This document shows positions 13,341-25,796 of a stretch of DNA of 64,000 nt, piece after piece (within the stretch, counting starts at the first letter, position 1; every line of letters begins with the position of its first letter). The translations under genes and the position numbers were made by a program. The notes beneath the pieces were generated by a model. It made no database searches and was not told the origin of the DNA. It was given only the letters and a program-made list of their open reading frames with translations. Origin of the DNA: Odiellus spinosus (Eukaryota > Arthropoda > Arachnida > Opiliones > Phalangiidae); contig OY987231.1 of assembly GCA_963920705.1 (NCBI GenBank), positions 18,143,024-18,207,023 on the forward strand, in the 5' to 3' direction.

Positions 13341-14065
13341 GCTGCTTAGGTGCTAAAGAAGGAGACTTTAAAGTATCTTAAAAAAATCAGTCTGATTAAA
13401 TATTTGTGAAAAGAAGACAGCCTTATGAACCACTCTTTGACACAGTCTCCTATACTTCATCCAAGATAAAACCCGCTAATATAACCAAGTTTATAAATAT
13501 ATACATAAAAACAACCACCCTTAGGGAAATTGTTGAAAAAATCATTGCCGAGTGGAAATCTTCGATAATACGAGCATTATAATTTCCCATTCATCAGCTT
13601 AGCTATAAAAGCGGGTTCCTCGTTAAGTTTTAATATATGGGGGTTCTAAAGACGCGTCCCGGTGGAAGCTAAAGAAAATTAAAGTAACTGCTCCCGACTA
13701 TATAATTATGACACATTAAGTCTGATCGTCCAACTATATTTTTCGCTTTCCAAATGATCGTGGTAAAAATGCGTTTTATTATAATTACCTTAGCCGGTAA
13801 ATAGCTAGGTATTGGTAAGCGCCCCAAATTACTGTCCTCTTATCTTTTGTCTGATACAAAGGGCGCAAAAAAACTTTGCTTTTTTTTTAATCGTTTCAAA
13901 TTGAGCCGATTTATTTTCTCGGCCAAGATTTCGGGGATGGTTATTGTATGTTTAGATCGAGTCTGTCTCTCTTAAAGCCGCGTTCACACTCACGAATCCC
14001 AATCGATTTTTTCGATAAAATTAAACCGATATTTAAAATCACTCAAAATCGTTCAGGGTTGCCAC

Positions 14066-14226
14066 CGAGGGGTCAGACACTCTTGAATTCGCTGTACACC
14101 TGAGTTCACTGAGTTCCGCTTTGACAGTGCATTGATTCCAAACTCTTATGAACTCTCAGTTCAGCTTTGATAGTACAAAGAGTTGAAACATTTGTACACC
14201 TGAGTTCGCGAGTGTCTGCCCCCTCG
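14066..14226. mobile_element. 161-bp MITE with 8-bp duplication, hAT type
   Basis: Ends CGAGGGGTCAGACACTC and, on the other side, the complement of CGAGGGGGCAGACACTC. Direct repeats GTTGCCAC at 14058-14065 and 14227-14234 (8 bp; a ninth base is ambiguous). A one-ended relative lies at about 13233-13340. Confidence 0.78.
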
Positions 14227-14707
14227 GTTGCCACAGACCTGGAAAACCTGGAAAAGTCAGGGAATTTCAAAATTGGTCTAAAAAGTCAGGGAAAAGTCAG
14301 GGAATTTTAAAATTGTTCAAAGATCAGGGAAAAGTCAGGGAATTTTCATATTATCCATATTGGTATGGATTCAATTAGACCAGAGAAGCATAGAAAATAT
14401 AGTAAATATATATTTTCTATGAGGGAAGCTTCCATAAATATGTATAAAAATTTATAATATGGGATCAGAGCATTCAAAACATTTATGGAAAGTCCCTATT
14501 GAGAAAAGCACGTTTTTTTTTATGAATACTTGTCACAGTATACAGTCTAAACAGAACACCTATTTTTGGGGAGAAGTGATTCACGCAAGGAAGAGCTCCC
14601 ACGCGAATCTAGCAGCCTTGAACTTCCCATACAACACAATAAGGGGTTTATTTGGACAGTTATTGAAGAATAAAAAATGTTTTACACTTGAAATTACATA
14701 TTATTAC

Positions 14708-15032
14708 CAAGAATTCATTCAGGTCCCATAATAATATGGGAGGGCCGCGATTCAATAACCATCCTCCCAAACTTTGTAGCAAAAGTTCGTCTGCTTCGAA
14801 TCGATTTTTCAAGTAAATCGCTCCTGACATTATATTATTAACCCGCGCTACAAACGACCTTGACATAATATTTTGGGTAATAAAAATGGAGCCGACCGTA
14901 AAAAGATCTAAGCGTACAAATGTTGCGAAAATTGCAGACGAACTTTTGTTACAAAGTTTGGGAGGATGGTACCACCGTACCAGAGGCTAAAGCTATGCTC
15001 CCATATTCTTATGGAACCTGAATGGATTCTTG
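14708..15032 (-). mobile_element. CAAGAATCC family MITE, copy 1
   Basis: Inverted ends related to CAAGAATCCATTCAGG, about 35 bp. Perfect 7-bp duplication TTATTAC (14701-14707, 15033-15039). The motif ACAAAGTTTGGGAGGATGG occurs in inverted orientation in both halves. It sits inside a hAT-like remnant. Confidence 0.88.
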
Positions 15033-15540
15033 TTATTACCAATTTAAACCTCTAAATTGGTCCGGGAAAACGGTGAAGATGGTCAGGGACAACCTGGAAA
15101 GGTCAGGGAAAACAAACCCTGGATACCCAAAAATAATAACCTGACCTCACTCCAAAACAATCCCTTTAATTATCTGAAAACAACCCCTAGAATTTACGCC
15201 AAATAAACAGTATAGAATTATCCCAAAAATATATAAATTCTCAAATATTTCTAATAACGAGCTCTATAAAACAAACCACTCTATTTATTCCAAAAATGAC
15301 GATAAATCATGTCTCATTTACCGTATTGTAAAAGTTTATTTTAGAATTGTCACTAAATTCTACATTAAATATATTAAAAAATATTTTATAATCTATGCCT
15401 ACTGAAAAAAAAAAAAAAAAAAACACCGTTTTTATTATTTACACCATGTCCAGCTGTATAGTATTAAAAATTCTATATTTGACGAAAAATCCGTACATTT
15501 TACCAATTGCGATTTAGGCATAGTAGGTATACTACTATAT

Positions 15541-15816
15541 AATTAAATACGTTTTGGGGGGAATTTTAATTAAATACGTTTTGGGGGGAATTTTAATTAA
15601 ATACGTTTTGGGGGGATTTTAATTAAATACGGTTTGGGGGATTTTAATTAAATACGGTTTGGGGGATTTTAATTAAATACGGTTTGGGGGATTTTAATTA
15701 AATACGGTTTGGGGGATTTTAATTAAATACGTTTGGGGGGATTTTAATTAAATACGTTTGGGGAGATTTTAATTAAATACGTTTGGGGGGATTTTAATTA
15801 AATACGTTTTGGGGAT
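15541..15816. repeat. Tandem repeat, about 26 bp x 11
   Basis: Unit of the form ATTAAATACGGTTTGGGGGA plus TTTTA, with the G run varying from 4 to 6 and the base after ATACG from G to T. One strand is G-run rich at regular spacing. Confidence 0.9.
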
Positions 15817-16057
15817 TGTACCTCGCTTTTACCTACATGGTCAGACTCATTCAGGGGTAAGATTACCTCATCGAAATAGATTTTTATTTTCGATTTCAAC
15901 TTTTGCTGCGTTCATACTAGGCCTTGGAATCTATTTAAAACGTTTCGTTAGAGTCGTGTGTGTATATAATCACCAAATCAGTAAAAACAATATTTTAGCT
16001 ACGTTTTGAAATCTTTGAAAAGTCTGACTCGTTCTGAATGGCATGTGATATTATATC

Positions 16058-16438
16058 AACGCGAAATGTAACCTATAACAACAATTTATTTTTTATCGAT
16101 TTCTTATCGTTTAATAAGCCTAATGCACCATTAAAAAAATTACGTACAAAAATTAAACTCGAAATAAATTTAAAACTTACACGAAAAATAGGCTTAGCTG
16201 GATTCATGGAGACCCTGAATTTCTTCTCATTGAAGGGTCATCGACCAATGAGCAAAGGCCCGTCGTTAAGGCGAGATCTCCACGGGACTTCCAATAACAT
16301 TTGATTGGTCGTTGACCCATAAATGCGAAGAAATTCAGGATCTCCATGAATCCATCTAAACCTATTTTCCGGTATAAGTTTTAAATTTATTTGGCCTTAA
16401 ATGATAAGATTGTTATTTGGTTGCATTCTCCCTTTTAA
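16058..16438. mobile_element. TTAA foldback element (GAATGCAACC type), copy 1
   Basis: Long inverted repeat; core AGGCTTAGCTGGATTCATGG and complement. Right edge CATTCTCCCTTTTAA is intact, left edge decayed, so the start is approximate. Confidence 0.7.
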
Positions 16439-17178
16439 CGGCTCTGAAACATTTAATAAATGAAGACACTTTAGGCTATATAGATCATTTCTAAATTAAA
16501 GGAGGCTGCAATTAATACGAATGTGTCTTACTTTAATTTTTTAGTTAAAAAATTCACAGATGTTTTTTGAGAGCAAGCGGTGGTGTTGCAGACGCTTTTC
16601 CGTATTTATATTCAAAATATATTTAAAACTTTTATATACTCGTCATTTTCGGATAGTAATTAGTAAAAATCGAATTTAAGTATCTTTATCTCACCGCCTC
16701 GAAGAACGCGTCAGCTGATATTTTTTTCTTTGACGTGTTTATTTACTAATTGCAATTTAAATATCGGTTTCGGTCACACCAGCTGAATTTAATTACTCCG
16801 TCTATTTTGTTAAAATACGACAATTAAGCTATATACATTTTTTTTAATATTCTCTTAATGATATAGTCGGCGTGACTCATTTAACTTTATTTTTATTATT
16901 ATATATTTTGAATAGCGCCCGGTGAAAATATAATGAATGTTTTTTAATTACACGACCCAAATAATGGCGCGAATTTGAGGTTTGGTCTAAAAATTAGTGG
17001 GAGTGGTTTATAAAGAAAGGATAATTCTCTTATTAAACGTTTCTCTTGCGGGTTCACCTTCTATTATAGAAAATAAAAACAAAATGTTTTATTTTCTATA
17101 ATCTGAATTTATTACTTTCTCATTAATGTCCAGGTTCCCACGCTGTGTATTTTAATTGTACCAGGCTATATATAGGGA

Positions 17179-17515
17179 CAGAAGCCGATGAAACCCTCCT
17201 TTGAAGTCTATTACTCCCGGGTCTTGTCTACCCCTCTCTGTATGGGTTATTCTCAAAAGGCGCGATTCGTACGCCTTCTAACGGTAGATGTTTTCGGAGC
17301 GGTAGATCGTCGAGCGAATATCTCTATCAGCCTTGGAGTTCGTCCAAAAAACGTCGTCGTTTGTGGAGAGAGAGAATTTCCAATTTTCCGTAGACAGGGG
17401 GGATGAAGTAGGACCCCTTCTAACTCGTAAAATTGGGAATTTTACCCATTCAGAGAAGAGCGCTATATGGAACATTGGAGTAGTAGACTTCAAAGGAGGG
17501 TTTCATCGGCTTCTG
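17179..17515 (+). mobile_element. CAGAAG family MITE, copy 6 (subfamily A)
   Basis: Both ends intact. Flanks ATAGGGA and ATAAGGA differ at one base, so the 7-bp duplication has decayed slightly. Confidence 0.9.
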
Positions 17516-18154
17516 ATAAGGATCAGATACTATTCAGAATCTTCTAGTTCATTTTGACTGAATCTTGAGTCGAAATTCGCATTGAAATCCATGGTGATCC
17601 AGAGTTGATAAATTCCAAGTGAAATTGGCCTGATTTGCCATCACACGACTCTATCAAAACATTTTGAAACGGTTGAAATCGACTCCAAGGCTTAGTATGA
17701 ACGCTTCTACAGTGTCGTTGTAGATTACGATAATTTATTCGTTATTATGTTTCTAAATATATTTTGTTTATAGTTTAAAGTGTCCTGGTGATTTCAACCA
17801 CATAGTGACGTAGTGCAGAGAGTATAGATTTAGTGAAGTTCCGAGTTCTCTCCATGTTTTTTTTCCATCAGTCTCTTGTTTCTCCCCTTATATGCTGTCT
17901 CTCTGTGATTTAAATAAGTCGGGGGGGGGGGGCTAAAACGCTAACTTTAAACCTCAATTTTTACGTAATTAACCTAAGTAAAAAATATTTGACTATTCAG
18001 GAATATAGACCTTTTTGATTTTTCTTCGGGTTCCCTTTAAGAGCTCTTTGAATTCCATCCCTGTGGATCGATGAAGAGTGTTCTCTCGAAATGCGCTTTC
18101 CTCTAAAGAGATCCTAGAGCCTCTAATTCTTGGAGTTCATGTATCTAAAACCGT

Positions 18155-18634
18155 TTAAAGGGAGAATGAAAGGCCAAAACAACCTATTTTTAATCGATTA
18201 AGAATGCTAAAATAATGAGAAAAACAATAACTCACCAGAAATATTTCGTTATTTTATAATCAATTTCCAAAGTTTCGAAACTTGCAGATGCTAAGCCTTG
18301 GCTGCCTATCTCGGCGAACTAGGCGAGCACGAGCCGTATTTTTTTTTAATATTCCCGTCTGATCTAGTCGCCAATCACGAGCGAGTACGCGTATTTTTAA
18401 AATACGCGTACTCGCTCGTGATTGGCGACAAGAACAGCCGCGAATATTAAAAAAATATAGGTTGTGCTAGATTAGTTCGCCGACCTAGGCAGCCTAGGCT
18501 TAGCATCGGAACTTTGGAAATTGATTATAAAATAACGAAATATTTTTGGTGAGTTATATTATTGTTTTTCTCATTATTTTAGCATTCTTAATCGATTAAA
18601 AATAGGTTGTTTCGGCCTTTCATTCTCCCTTTAA
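18155..18634. mobile_element. TTAA foldback element (GAATGAAAGGCC type), copy 1
   Basis: TTAA at both edges. Ends TTAAAGGGAGAATGAAAGGC and complement, and almost the whole 480 bp is one long inverted repeat. The centre (18367-18429) is a perfect 63-nt palindrome with 31-nt arms. TTAA points to piggyBac- or Kolobok-type mobilisation; no transposase here. Confidence 0.85.
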
Positions 18635-18858
18635 ATCCTGAGTTCTCAATATAGTTATAAAATATGCTTCGATCACTATTTTTATCCTCTCTCGCGCGTG
18701 GATTTCATCCCCATCACCGTTGCTACTTAATCTTTCAAATATATACGTATGTTCCCATTACCATTTTATGAGCTTTACTTGATTCCCATCTTAACATTTC
18801 TATTGTGATAGAGTAATTTTTAAAATGCCTTTTTTTTTTTTTGTTTTTTACGTATTGC

Positions 18859-19194
18859 CAGAAGCCGATGACACCCTCCTTTGAAGTCTATTACTCCCGG
18901 GTCTTGTCTACCCCTCTCTGTATGGGTTAGTTTCAAAAACCGCGATTCGTACGCCTCCTAACGGTAGATATTTTCGGAGCGGGAGTTCGTCGAGCGAATA
19001 TCTCTAGCAGCCTTGGAGTTCGTCAAAAAACGTCGTCGTTTGTGGAGAGAGAGAATTTCCAATTTTCCGTAGACAGGGGGTATGAAGTAGGACCCCTCCG
19101 ATCTCGTAAAATTGTGAATTTTACCCATTCAGAGAGGAGCGCTATATGGAACATTAGAGTAGTAGACTTCAAAGGAGGGTTTCATCGGCTTCTG
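18859..19194 (+). mobile_element. CAGAAG family MITE, copy 7 (subfamily B)
   Basis: 7-bp duplication GTATTGC (18852-18858, 19195-19201). One change in the left end (GATGACACC). Confidence 0.92.
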
Positions 19195-20004
19195 GTATTG
19201 CTTAACTCTCAGTTTATAAATGTTCGTAGAAAGAGGTTAGAGCGCGGCGAACCTGTTTCCCGTATCGCCAAACGATAAAATTAAAACCCAATCTGTTCGA
19301 GTTAAGTTCTTTTCCTTAACAATCTTTCTCCGAGTGCCTAACACGCGGTAGAAAAACGGAACAAAAGCGGCTAGTTGGGAACCCTATAATCAGGAAAATA
19401 AAAACTGACCAATTTGGGTTTTTTAAAAAGAAAAAGAAATAGCGCTTCGTACTAAACTACGCCTTTTAAAGCTCGTCGTAAAAAGGTGGCGTTATCGGCG
19501 TTAAATCTCCATTCGTTTTAAACAGAGCCCGATCCTTTTGAACTCTCGTTTCCCCTCTCTAAGGGGGGGTTTTAATACCAAAAAACTGCGAAAGAAGAAC
19601 TCGTTTTATCTCCTTTTCTAATCTCTTAAACTCGAATGATGCGAATTTGACACATTGATGACCGGAGACTTTCGCCGCCGCTAATATTAACTCCCTTCGC
19701 GCCCCCTATCTTTCTCCTTCTTACCGATTTAAGACTACAATTATATCGCAACAATTTTTTACCAGAGGCGCTAATAGTCTAGTTAATGCCGAGGGCTACG
19801 TAACAAGCGGGTAATCCTCAACAATATCAGGATTATTATTAGGGAACGAGCTTATAGTAAATGTATCTATAGTCTAGATTTGAAAGAATTTGAGCTTATT
19901 TCTGCATTATACCAGAAACATATTTTAGTGAACGTTAAAGTATTTGTATACCATTAGATTAAATATGACGTTAACGCCCGTAGTTCAACTAATAACTTTT
20001 TACC

Positions 20005-20094
20005 TTTGGGCTGCTCATACTGCTCCCGGAGCAACCAAAATACACTGCATCAATGTATTTTGGAGTTCTCCGGGATCAGTTGGAGCGGCCCAAA
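20005..20094 (-). ncRNA. 90-nt hairpin resembling a microRNA precursor
   Basis: TTTGGGCTGCTC at one end pairs with GAGCGGCCCAAA at the other; CTGCTCCCGGAG pairs with CTCCGGGATCAG; CCAAAATACA pairs with TGTATTTTGG. The loop is small and the stem has scattered mismatches and single-base bulges. Strand is unknown. It could equally be a palindromic transposon relic. Confidence 0.3.
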
Positions 20095-21349
20095 GAACTT
20101 CGTAAATTATTGACCCTAAGGTGACAATAATTATGAACTCCTTCGTAGGAAAGTGATTACACCCCCCCCCCCAAATTGTAAGCTTCTTCAGCCTCGTCGA
20201 GTCACTTAATTTGCATTCCGAAAATAACAAATTAATTGTAAATTACAGTATGGAACTAAGCCAAACAATTAACAGATCCATTCATGAAATGGGCAATACA
20301 GGAACGCACCCATTGTAGATTGAATTTTAGTCGAAACTGGGAATCTTAAAGGATGGCAGCGATGGGTGGAGGGGTGGGAGATAATTCCAGGAAGAGACAT
20401 TCGTGGAGAAGCACCATCTACAGTTTTTCGACTATTACCTTGTGAGCGGCGGAGTTGGGGTTCCTAGGAGATGTTTTCTCTTTAGGGAATATTCGAATCC
20501 TTCTATATTACGATTATTAAACCCTAAATTTTTTTAAATAGTTTTGGCTCATGAAAATCTGTCCGCGACGCTATGCGAAAATGTGTTTAAAAGATGTTAG
20601 GAGTGAAAAGTCGGCGTCATGCAGTCTGGCACGGTCTAGCGCGCAAACGAGGGTGGGGGATACTTTATACGCCTAAATGAAGATATGGCCATATTAGTTA
20701 CCATAGTGTCTTTACAGCGGCGATATCGGTACTAGAGAGGCCCCTATTTAAAAAGCCGCGACGACAATATTGCTTCAAGATATGATGTAGTCGCCTTCCG
20801 GTTAGCGGCGGTGGCCTCAAAGGCTCGAGGTCTTGACATTCCGTAATTCGGTAACAAGCCGCGTATCTTCAATAGTTTGCCGAAAAAAAAAAGCCTCGTT
20901 TTAACGACATCTTCGTTGTTTAGTCACATGTCCACATTTATTATTAATTAAAAACCTATATAGCCCTGGATCCAACCAGCAAGCAGCCACCAACCGCGAG
21001 AAAGAAAAATAATAATTTAACATCTGGTGACGCTTTCGAGAAAAGAATTGAAATTTAACACGGGCCGTTAAAGGCGCTTGTTTTCACATCTGCGTGGGGG
21101 CTTAAAAATAATTTTACAATGAAACTTATAGTTTCAATGTGTTTCATAATCTTAGAGGCTCGTCACTTTAGGAGAGATGAATGTTCCAAAGAATTTTTGA
21201 TAAACCTAATTCAACAATAATGAAACTTTTTTGTGGAATTAGAAAGTTATTAAAACAAGATATGGTTTTATACACATTATGGGCTGTTCCCTGGACGTAG
21301 GTTTTTACCTGACTTGATTTATATAATTTATTATATTTTTACTTGATCA

Positions 21350-21835
21350 ACAAATTAGTCTCCTCATAATTAATCCACGGTATTCTAGTCTCCTCATAAT
21401 TTATCCACGTGCGGTATTCTAGTCTCCTCATAATTTATCCACGTGCGGTATTCTAGTCTCCTCATAATTTATCAGCGTGCGGTATTCTAGTCTCCTAATA
21501 ATTTATCCACGTGCGGTATTCTAGTCTCCTCATAATTTATCAGCGTGCGGTATTCTAGTCTCCTAATAATTTACCCACGTCACGTGCGGTATTCTAGTCT
21601 CCTCATAATTTACCCACGTCACGGGCGGTATTCTAGTCTCCTCATAATTTACCCACGTCACGTGCGGTATTCTAGTCTCCTCATAATTTACCCACGTCAC
21701 GTGCGGTATTCTAGTCTCCTCATAATTTACCCACGTCACGTGCGGTATTCTAGTCTCCTCATAATTTACCCACGTCACGTGCGGTATTCTAGTCTCCTCA
21801 TAATTTACCCACGTCACGTGCGATATTCTATCTCC
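21350..21835. repeat. Tandem repeat, 34-39 bp x 13, with CACGTG in many units
   Basis: Early units are about 34 bp (TCTAGTCTCCTCATAATTTA, then TCCACGTGCGG). Later units are 39 bp, having gained CACGT to give CACGTCACGTGCGG. Because 39 is a multiple of three, both strands are open through the array; this does not imply coding. Degenerate units trail to about 21900. Confidence 0.92.
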
Positions 21836-24443
21836 AAATGTTTTATCCACAGTATTTCTATAGTTTATCCACGTTATGTTATAGTATCATAATATGTCTT
21901 CTCATTATCCAGAGTATTTTACTATCCTTAAAGCTCATCAATATCTGTCTATAGTATTGCTATGGATAACGAGAACTATCCACATTAGATTTAGAGTTTG
22001 ATTTAATGCTGATGATTATAGAACTTTTGGTAAAAGCTATGCACGCGTGTTGGTAACGTTATTAACTGACAAAACGGATATCAACGTTAATTTCGCGTTT
22101 TAAGTTGCATAACGATAAACGAGTTTTTTAGCACCGCACGATCAACGGGGAGAAAAAAAAAAAAAAAAAAACGAAAAGCTATTAGATCGAAAATCGTAGT
22201 CAAATAATCGACACCTATAAGTAACATCAAAATTTGCGCCTCGTGAAATGACCGGCTGTTATATTATTATTATTCGAGCGGCATGGTTTGTACCAACAAG
22301 AACGGAATAATTTTTACCCAAACCCACGTATATCGTGACCGGGCCTCATTAGCTTTGAGCAAAACTAAAAACCCATACCGCTCTCGAGTTTTACGTGGTT
22401 ATAGCCCGGGCTTCAAAAGGAACCGTTCACGAAATATAGGGGTAATGCCGAGGAGGGGGAGTATAAGCCTAAATGCGAGCTCTCATTATATTATATCGCG
22501 CTAGAGATCGGCGTGAAAATTGGAACCGTTTAGCGGGGCAGCGCCTCACGATTTTCCATTGAAATATTTCGTCCTTTTTATTAATCGTAAACTCTAAGGA
22601 GGATTAACCCAGATCATTTTTTTTTCTCCCCGTTCACGATACCCGCCCAGTTTGTTTAGTTTAAAACACTCCATTTTAAATATTTGAATTTATAATCTCT
22701 GACAGGGGTTATTACACCTTTGTTTTACGCTTTATACTTTCGGCGACTGTCAGTGAATGAAATTTAAAAGAACTGGGGATTCGTCGCCGACAAGTACCGC
22801 GTATATATGTTGGTACATAGCAACCCCGTTTAGCGCGCGTGATTACGTGTTTAAAGGACCATCGGCTATTTAGAAAGAATCCTTTAAACGATTCTTCCCT
22901 TCTGGTTGATCAACGTTGTCCGCTTATAGTTGACCTACCCTTCCTTTAATTAGTTTCTTGACCCCGCAAAGACCAAATAGATAACACTTGACCTCAAAAG
23001 ATCAACATCAAGAGGACACTCAATCAATAGAAGATGGTACCTTTAAGTTATGCCAGAAGGAGATAATAGAAGAAGAAAAACACTAATCCTGATAATTGTA
23101 AGAAGCGTCTGACAATGCAACCTGGAAAAAGGCGGGAAATTCGAGCTGGGTTAGAAACTTACAATAAATCTAAACCTTGTATACATTATTAAGAAAGGCG
23201 GGTGGTTGTAGTTTTCAACCATTGTTTCTGAGCCCGTAGCCCTGTACTAAAATGTTCGAGTGCCATAATCCTCTTACACATTGCCAGGAAATTCAACGTA
23301 ACATTGAAATCCCCAAAATTCCGTACACCACAAGTGGCAAGTGCGTGTCCGACTTCTCGCTTGAGTTTCCCTTCTTCTTTTATGTCCTTCTGGTAATGCT
23401 TTTTTAAATTATATATTTGGCGGAGCATCATGGCTTAATATCCCTTAATCTGTTGTCATCCAATAAATAGTGCATTTTTAGCACTTCACATGACGTAATG
23501 TACGCTCTTAAACTGATTATCAAATAGATTGAAAGGGGGTAAAATAAAAAATTGACAAGACGGCCAAGAAATTAGCGTGGCACCTCTCTAAAGACTATAA
23601 ATAAGATCGTCCTATGGCGATAATTTGCTGCTCCATGAGTTTTACTCCCGTGAAGCCTGGTATTCAGTTCCCAATTTCTAATTTATCCTCGCGTGTCAGT
23701 CTGAAACTCGAGGGAAAATTCCGTTTCGGATTGTTGCATTTTTGACGGACGCGAACATCGCCATCTTTTATTATTTTTAACGTTGCTGAAGTAGTAGAAA
23801 TCGCTGTACTCTATATCGAATCCGTGTAAACTAAGCTAACCGCGTCTTTCCCAAAACAAACGCGTGCCCTTTCGAGTGACCTCTTGTGGGACGAAGCCAG
23901 AATACTAGAGGAACAAAAGGAACATCTATTTTTAATGTGCCTAGCTCTCATTTGACTACTACCAATGATGGGTTACTCTTCCGAAAAACTAAATCCCTCT
24001 AAATCGGTTTTTTTCTCGAGATGACGGATGGTCTCATACGAGGGTTTCAATTTCTATTTGAAAGAAGATATTTTTTTTTTTTTTTTTTACTGCATGCCAA
24101 GAGCAACAAATCGTTTAATTTCTTTTGAGATTTATTTATTCGTTTTATCTTTATTATATACATACTCCTTTAATACTGTTGACGTTTATGGGGCGTGTTG
24201 ACTGGCTCAGTGTATCGTGAAATACTGATGATACGTAACGGCATTATTATGCACCGATTTGTCCCGAGTTCCCCTTAATATCCTCCAAACCTCGTGTCGA
24301 ATACATGCATTTATCGACTGAGAAAGACTCAGGGAATTTAGGATTGAAGGAAACAAGTTGGTGGAACAAGCAATTAATATAAGTTCACCGCTAACGCGGA
24401 ACCACAAATTGCCAATGTCTCTGAGTTTTTATATTCGTTACAG

Positions 24444-24880
24444 TTAAAGGGACTATCTGCCCTTTTAAAGTTGTCTTCTTTCTTGCATAAGTCTACTTTG
24501 GCCTAAAACAATTGTCCAAAGCTGAATGTATGCACCAGAGAAGATGATTTTCAAGGGCAGATAGGGTTCAGTTCTTAAAGAAAACTATCTATTTATGAAA
24601 GCTTATTCACTACTGGTGGTCAACGTCGTCTGCTTATATGATAACGCCTTATATTAGTCTATTGTGATCAAACACCCGATTGAAAAATTTAAATCGTCAT
24701 TAATCAGGACGTCGGTAGCGGGGGATAAAGGCCGGTCAGGTTAATTCCCTTTAAAGTCGCCTTCTTTTCTAGCCTAGCAGACGACGTTGTACAAAACAAA
24801 TTGTACAGTCAAAGCTAGGCTGTGTGCGTAAGGGAAGAGCATTTTAAAGGGGCAAGTTTCAGAGCAGATAGGGCCTTTAA
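24444..24880. mobile_element. TTAA element (AAAGGGACTATCTGC type)
   Basis: Left TTAAAGGGACTATCTGC and right complement of TTAAAGGCCCTATCTGC, with TTAA at both edges. Inner motifs GTCAACGTCGTCTGCTTATA and the block around TTGTACAGTCAAAGCTAGGC recur elsewhere (13210, 22905, 11045). Arms are imperfect, so it is older or composite. Confidence 0.55.
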
Positions 24881-25778
24881 ATAAAAAATTTATTCGTTTT
24901 TTAGCCAGTGGAGAAGAAGAATATATTTCAAGTCGCTGTTTCTTTAGATGGTGGTCCCTTTAATCTTTAATTCTGACCTCATGCAAATCGACCAAACCTT
25001 GTCGATTTGTTTGGCCGATTTTTGAAGCAATTAATCGAAAGATATCTAAAATAATAGATTCCAAAATGTATCCACTACAGGGACTTAACCTCAATAGTCA
25101 CCAAACTTTATGGACAACCTAATTCTCTTGTAAATTTTACGAGTCCATCAGTACCGCCGTCTAGTTCCAGACGGCGGAACAATTTACTAAGTAAAATGAC
25201 CATTCAATAGTTGTATTTCCTAAACAACATAACAGTACGCTATCTAAGTACAGCAACCCCGAACTTAAAAATAAGCATTAGACATTAATCTGAAAGCGTA
25301 TTAATTTGTATAAAGAGGGCGGTTTTTAGTTTTATGATCTATCTTTTCGCGGCAGTTTTTATTCAATTTGACTTGTCCCTCGGTTCACCTCCCCGGAAAG
25401 ATCTTACTCGCTTCAATTTCCGAAAGGATGTGATGGTTACGGCACCATCGACCCTCCGAGACTAGAAACGAACTATAGGGGGTATTTGTCATTGATATGA
25501 TAGAACCTCACCCTCTAATGGAATATTTTCATCAATCAGACAGTACTTTGAACTAGAAACGCCCATTTAGAAGCTTTTCTGATTTGAAATATGAACTTAT
25601 AGAGATGATTGCGAATGGTTTCTATCATCATACGAAGCTTATCTAGCTACAACGTACCAGAATGTTATGTTAGGAAGATAGGGTCCGTGGGAAAGGTTTG
25701 GGTTGGAAATCCCTGACCATCTATTGAGATTTTTAAGACGCAATGTATTTTTAACAACACTTGATGGATAAAATTGAT

Positions 25779-25784
25779 TTTATT
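25779..25784 (-). terminator. Candidate polyadenylation signal of CTU2
   Basis: AATAAA on the minus strand, 12 bases past the CTU2 stop codon. This is very close to the stop, so the 3' UTR would be short unless a later site is used. Confidence 0.45.
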
Positions 25785-25796
25785 GAAAATATCGAA

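Larger units (their letters stand above)
8195..14053. other. Gene-less DNA with MITE copies 4 and 5
   Basis: No gene recognised outside the listed elements. The frame at 11645-11890 gives a Lys/Arg-rich 81-aa peptide of unknown nature and is probably chance. Poly-A run at 9279-9297. Confidence 0.5.
14054..15121. mobile_element. hAT-like remnant, invaded by two other elements
   Basis: Left end CAGGGTTGCCAC, right end CAAACCCTG. Repeated blocks AAAAGTCAGGGAATTTTA at 14255-14345 and GGTCAGGGA near 15100 are shared by both sides. No 8-bp duplication could be matched. The 161-bp element at 14066 and the MITE at 14708 lie inside. Confidence 0.5.
15122..25778. other. Gene-less DNA with elements and two tandem arrays
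   Basis: Outside the listed repeats no gene is recognised. Homopolymer runs occur (G run near 17923, C run near 20162). A 65-bp block at 20437-20502 recurs at 40381-40447. Confidence 0.5.

Noticed and set aside
21545-21892. Repetitive open frame of 115 codons, open on both strands
   Set aside because: It follows from the 39-bp tandem unit being a multiple of three.
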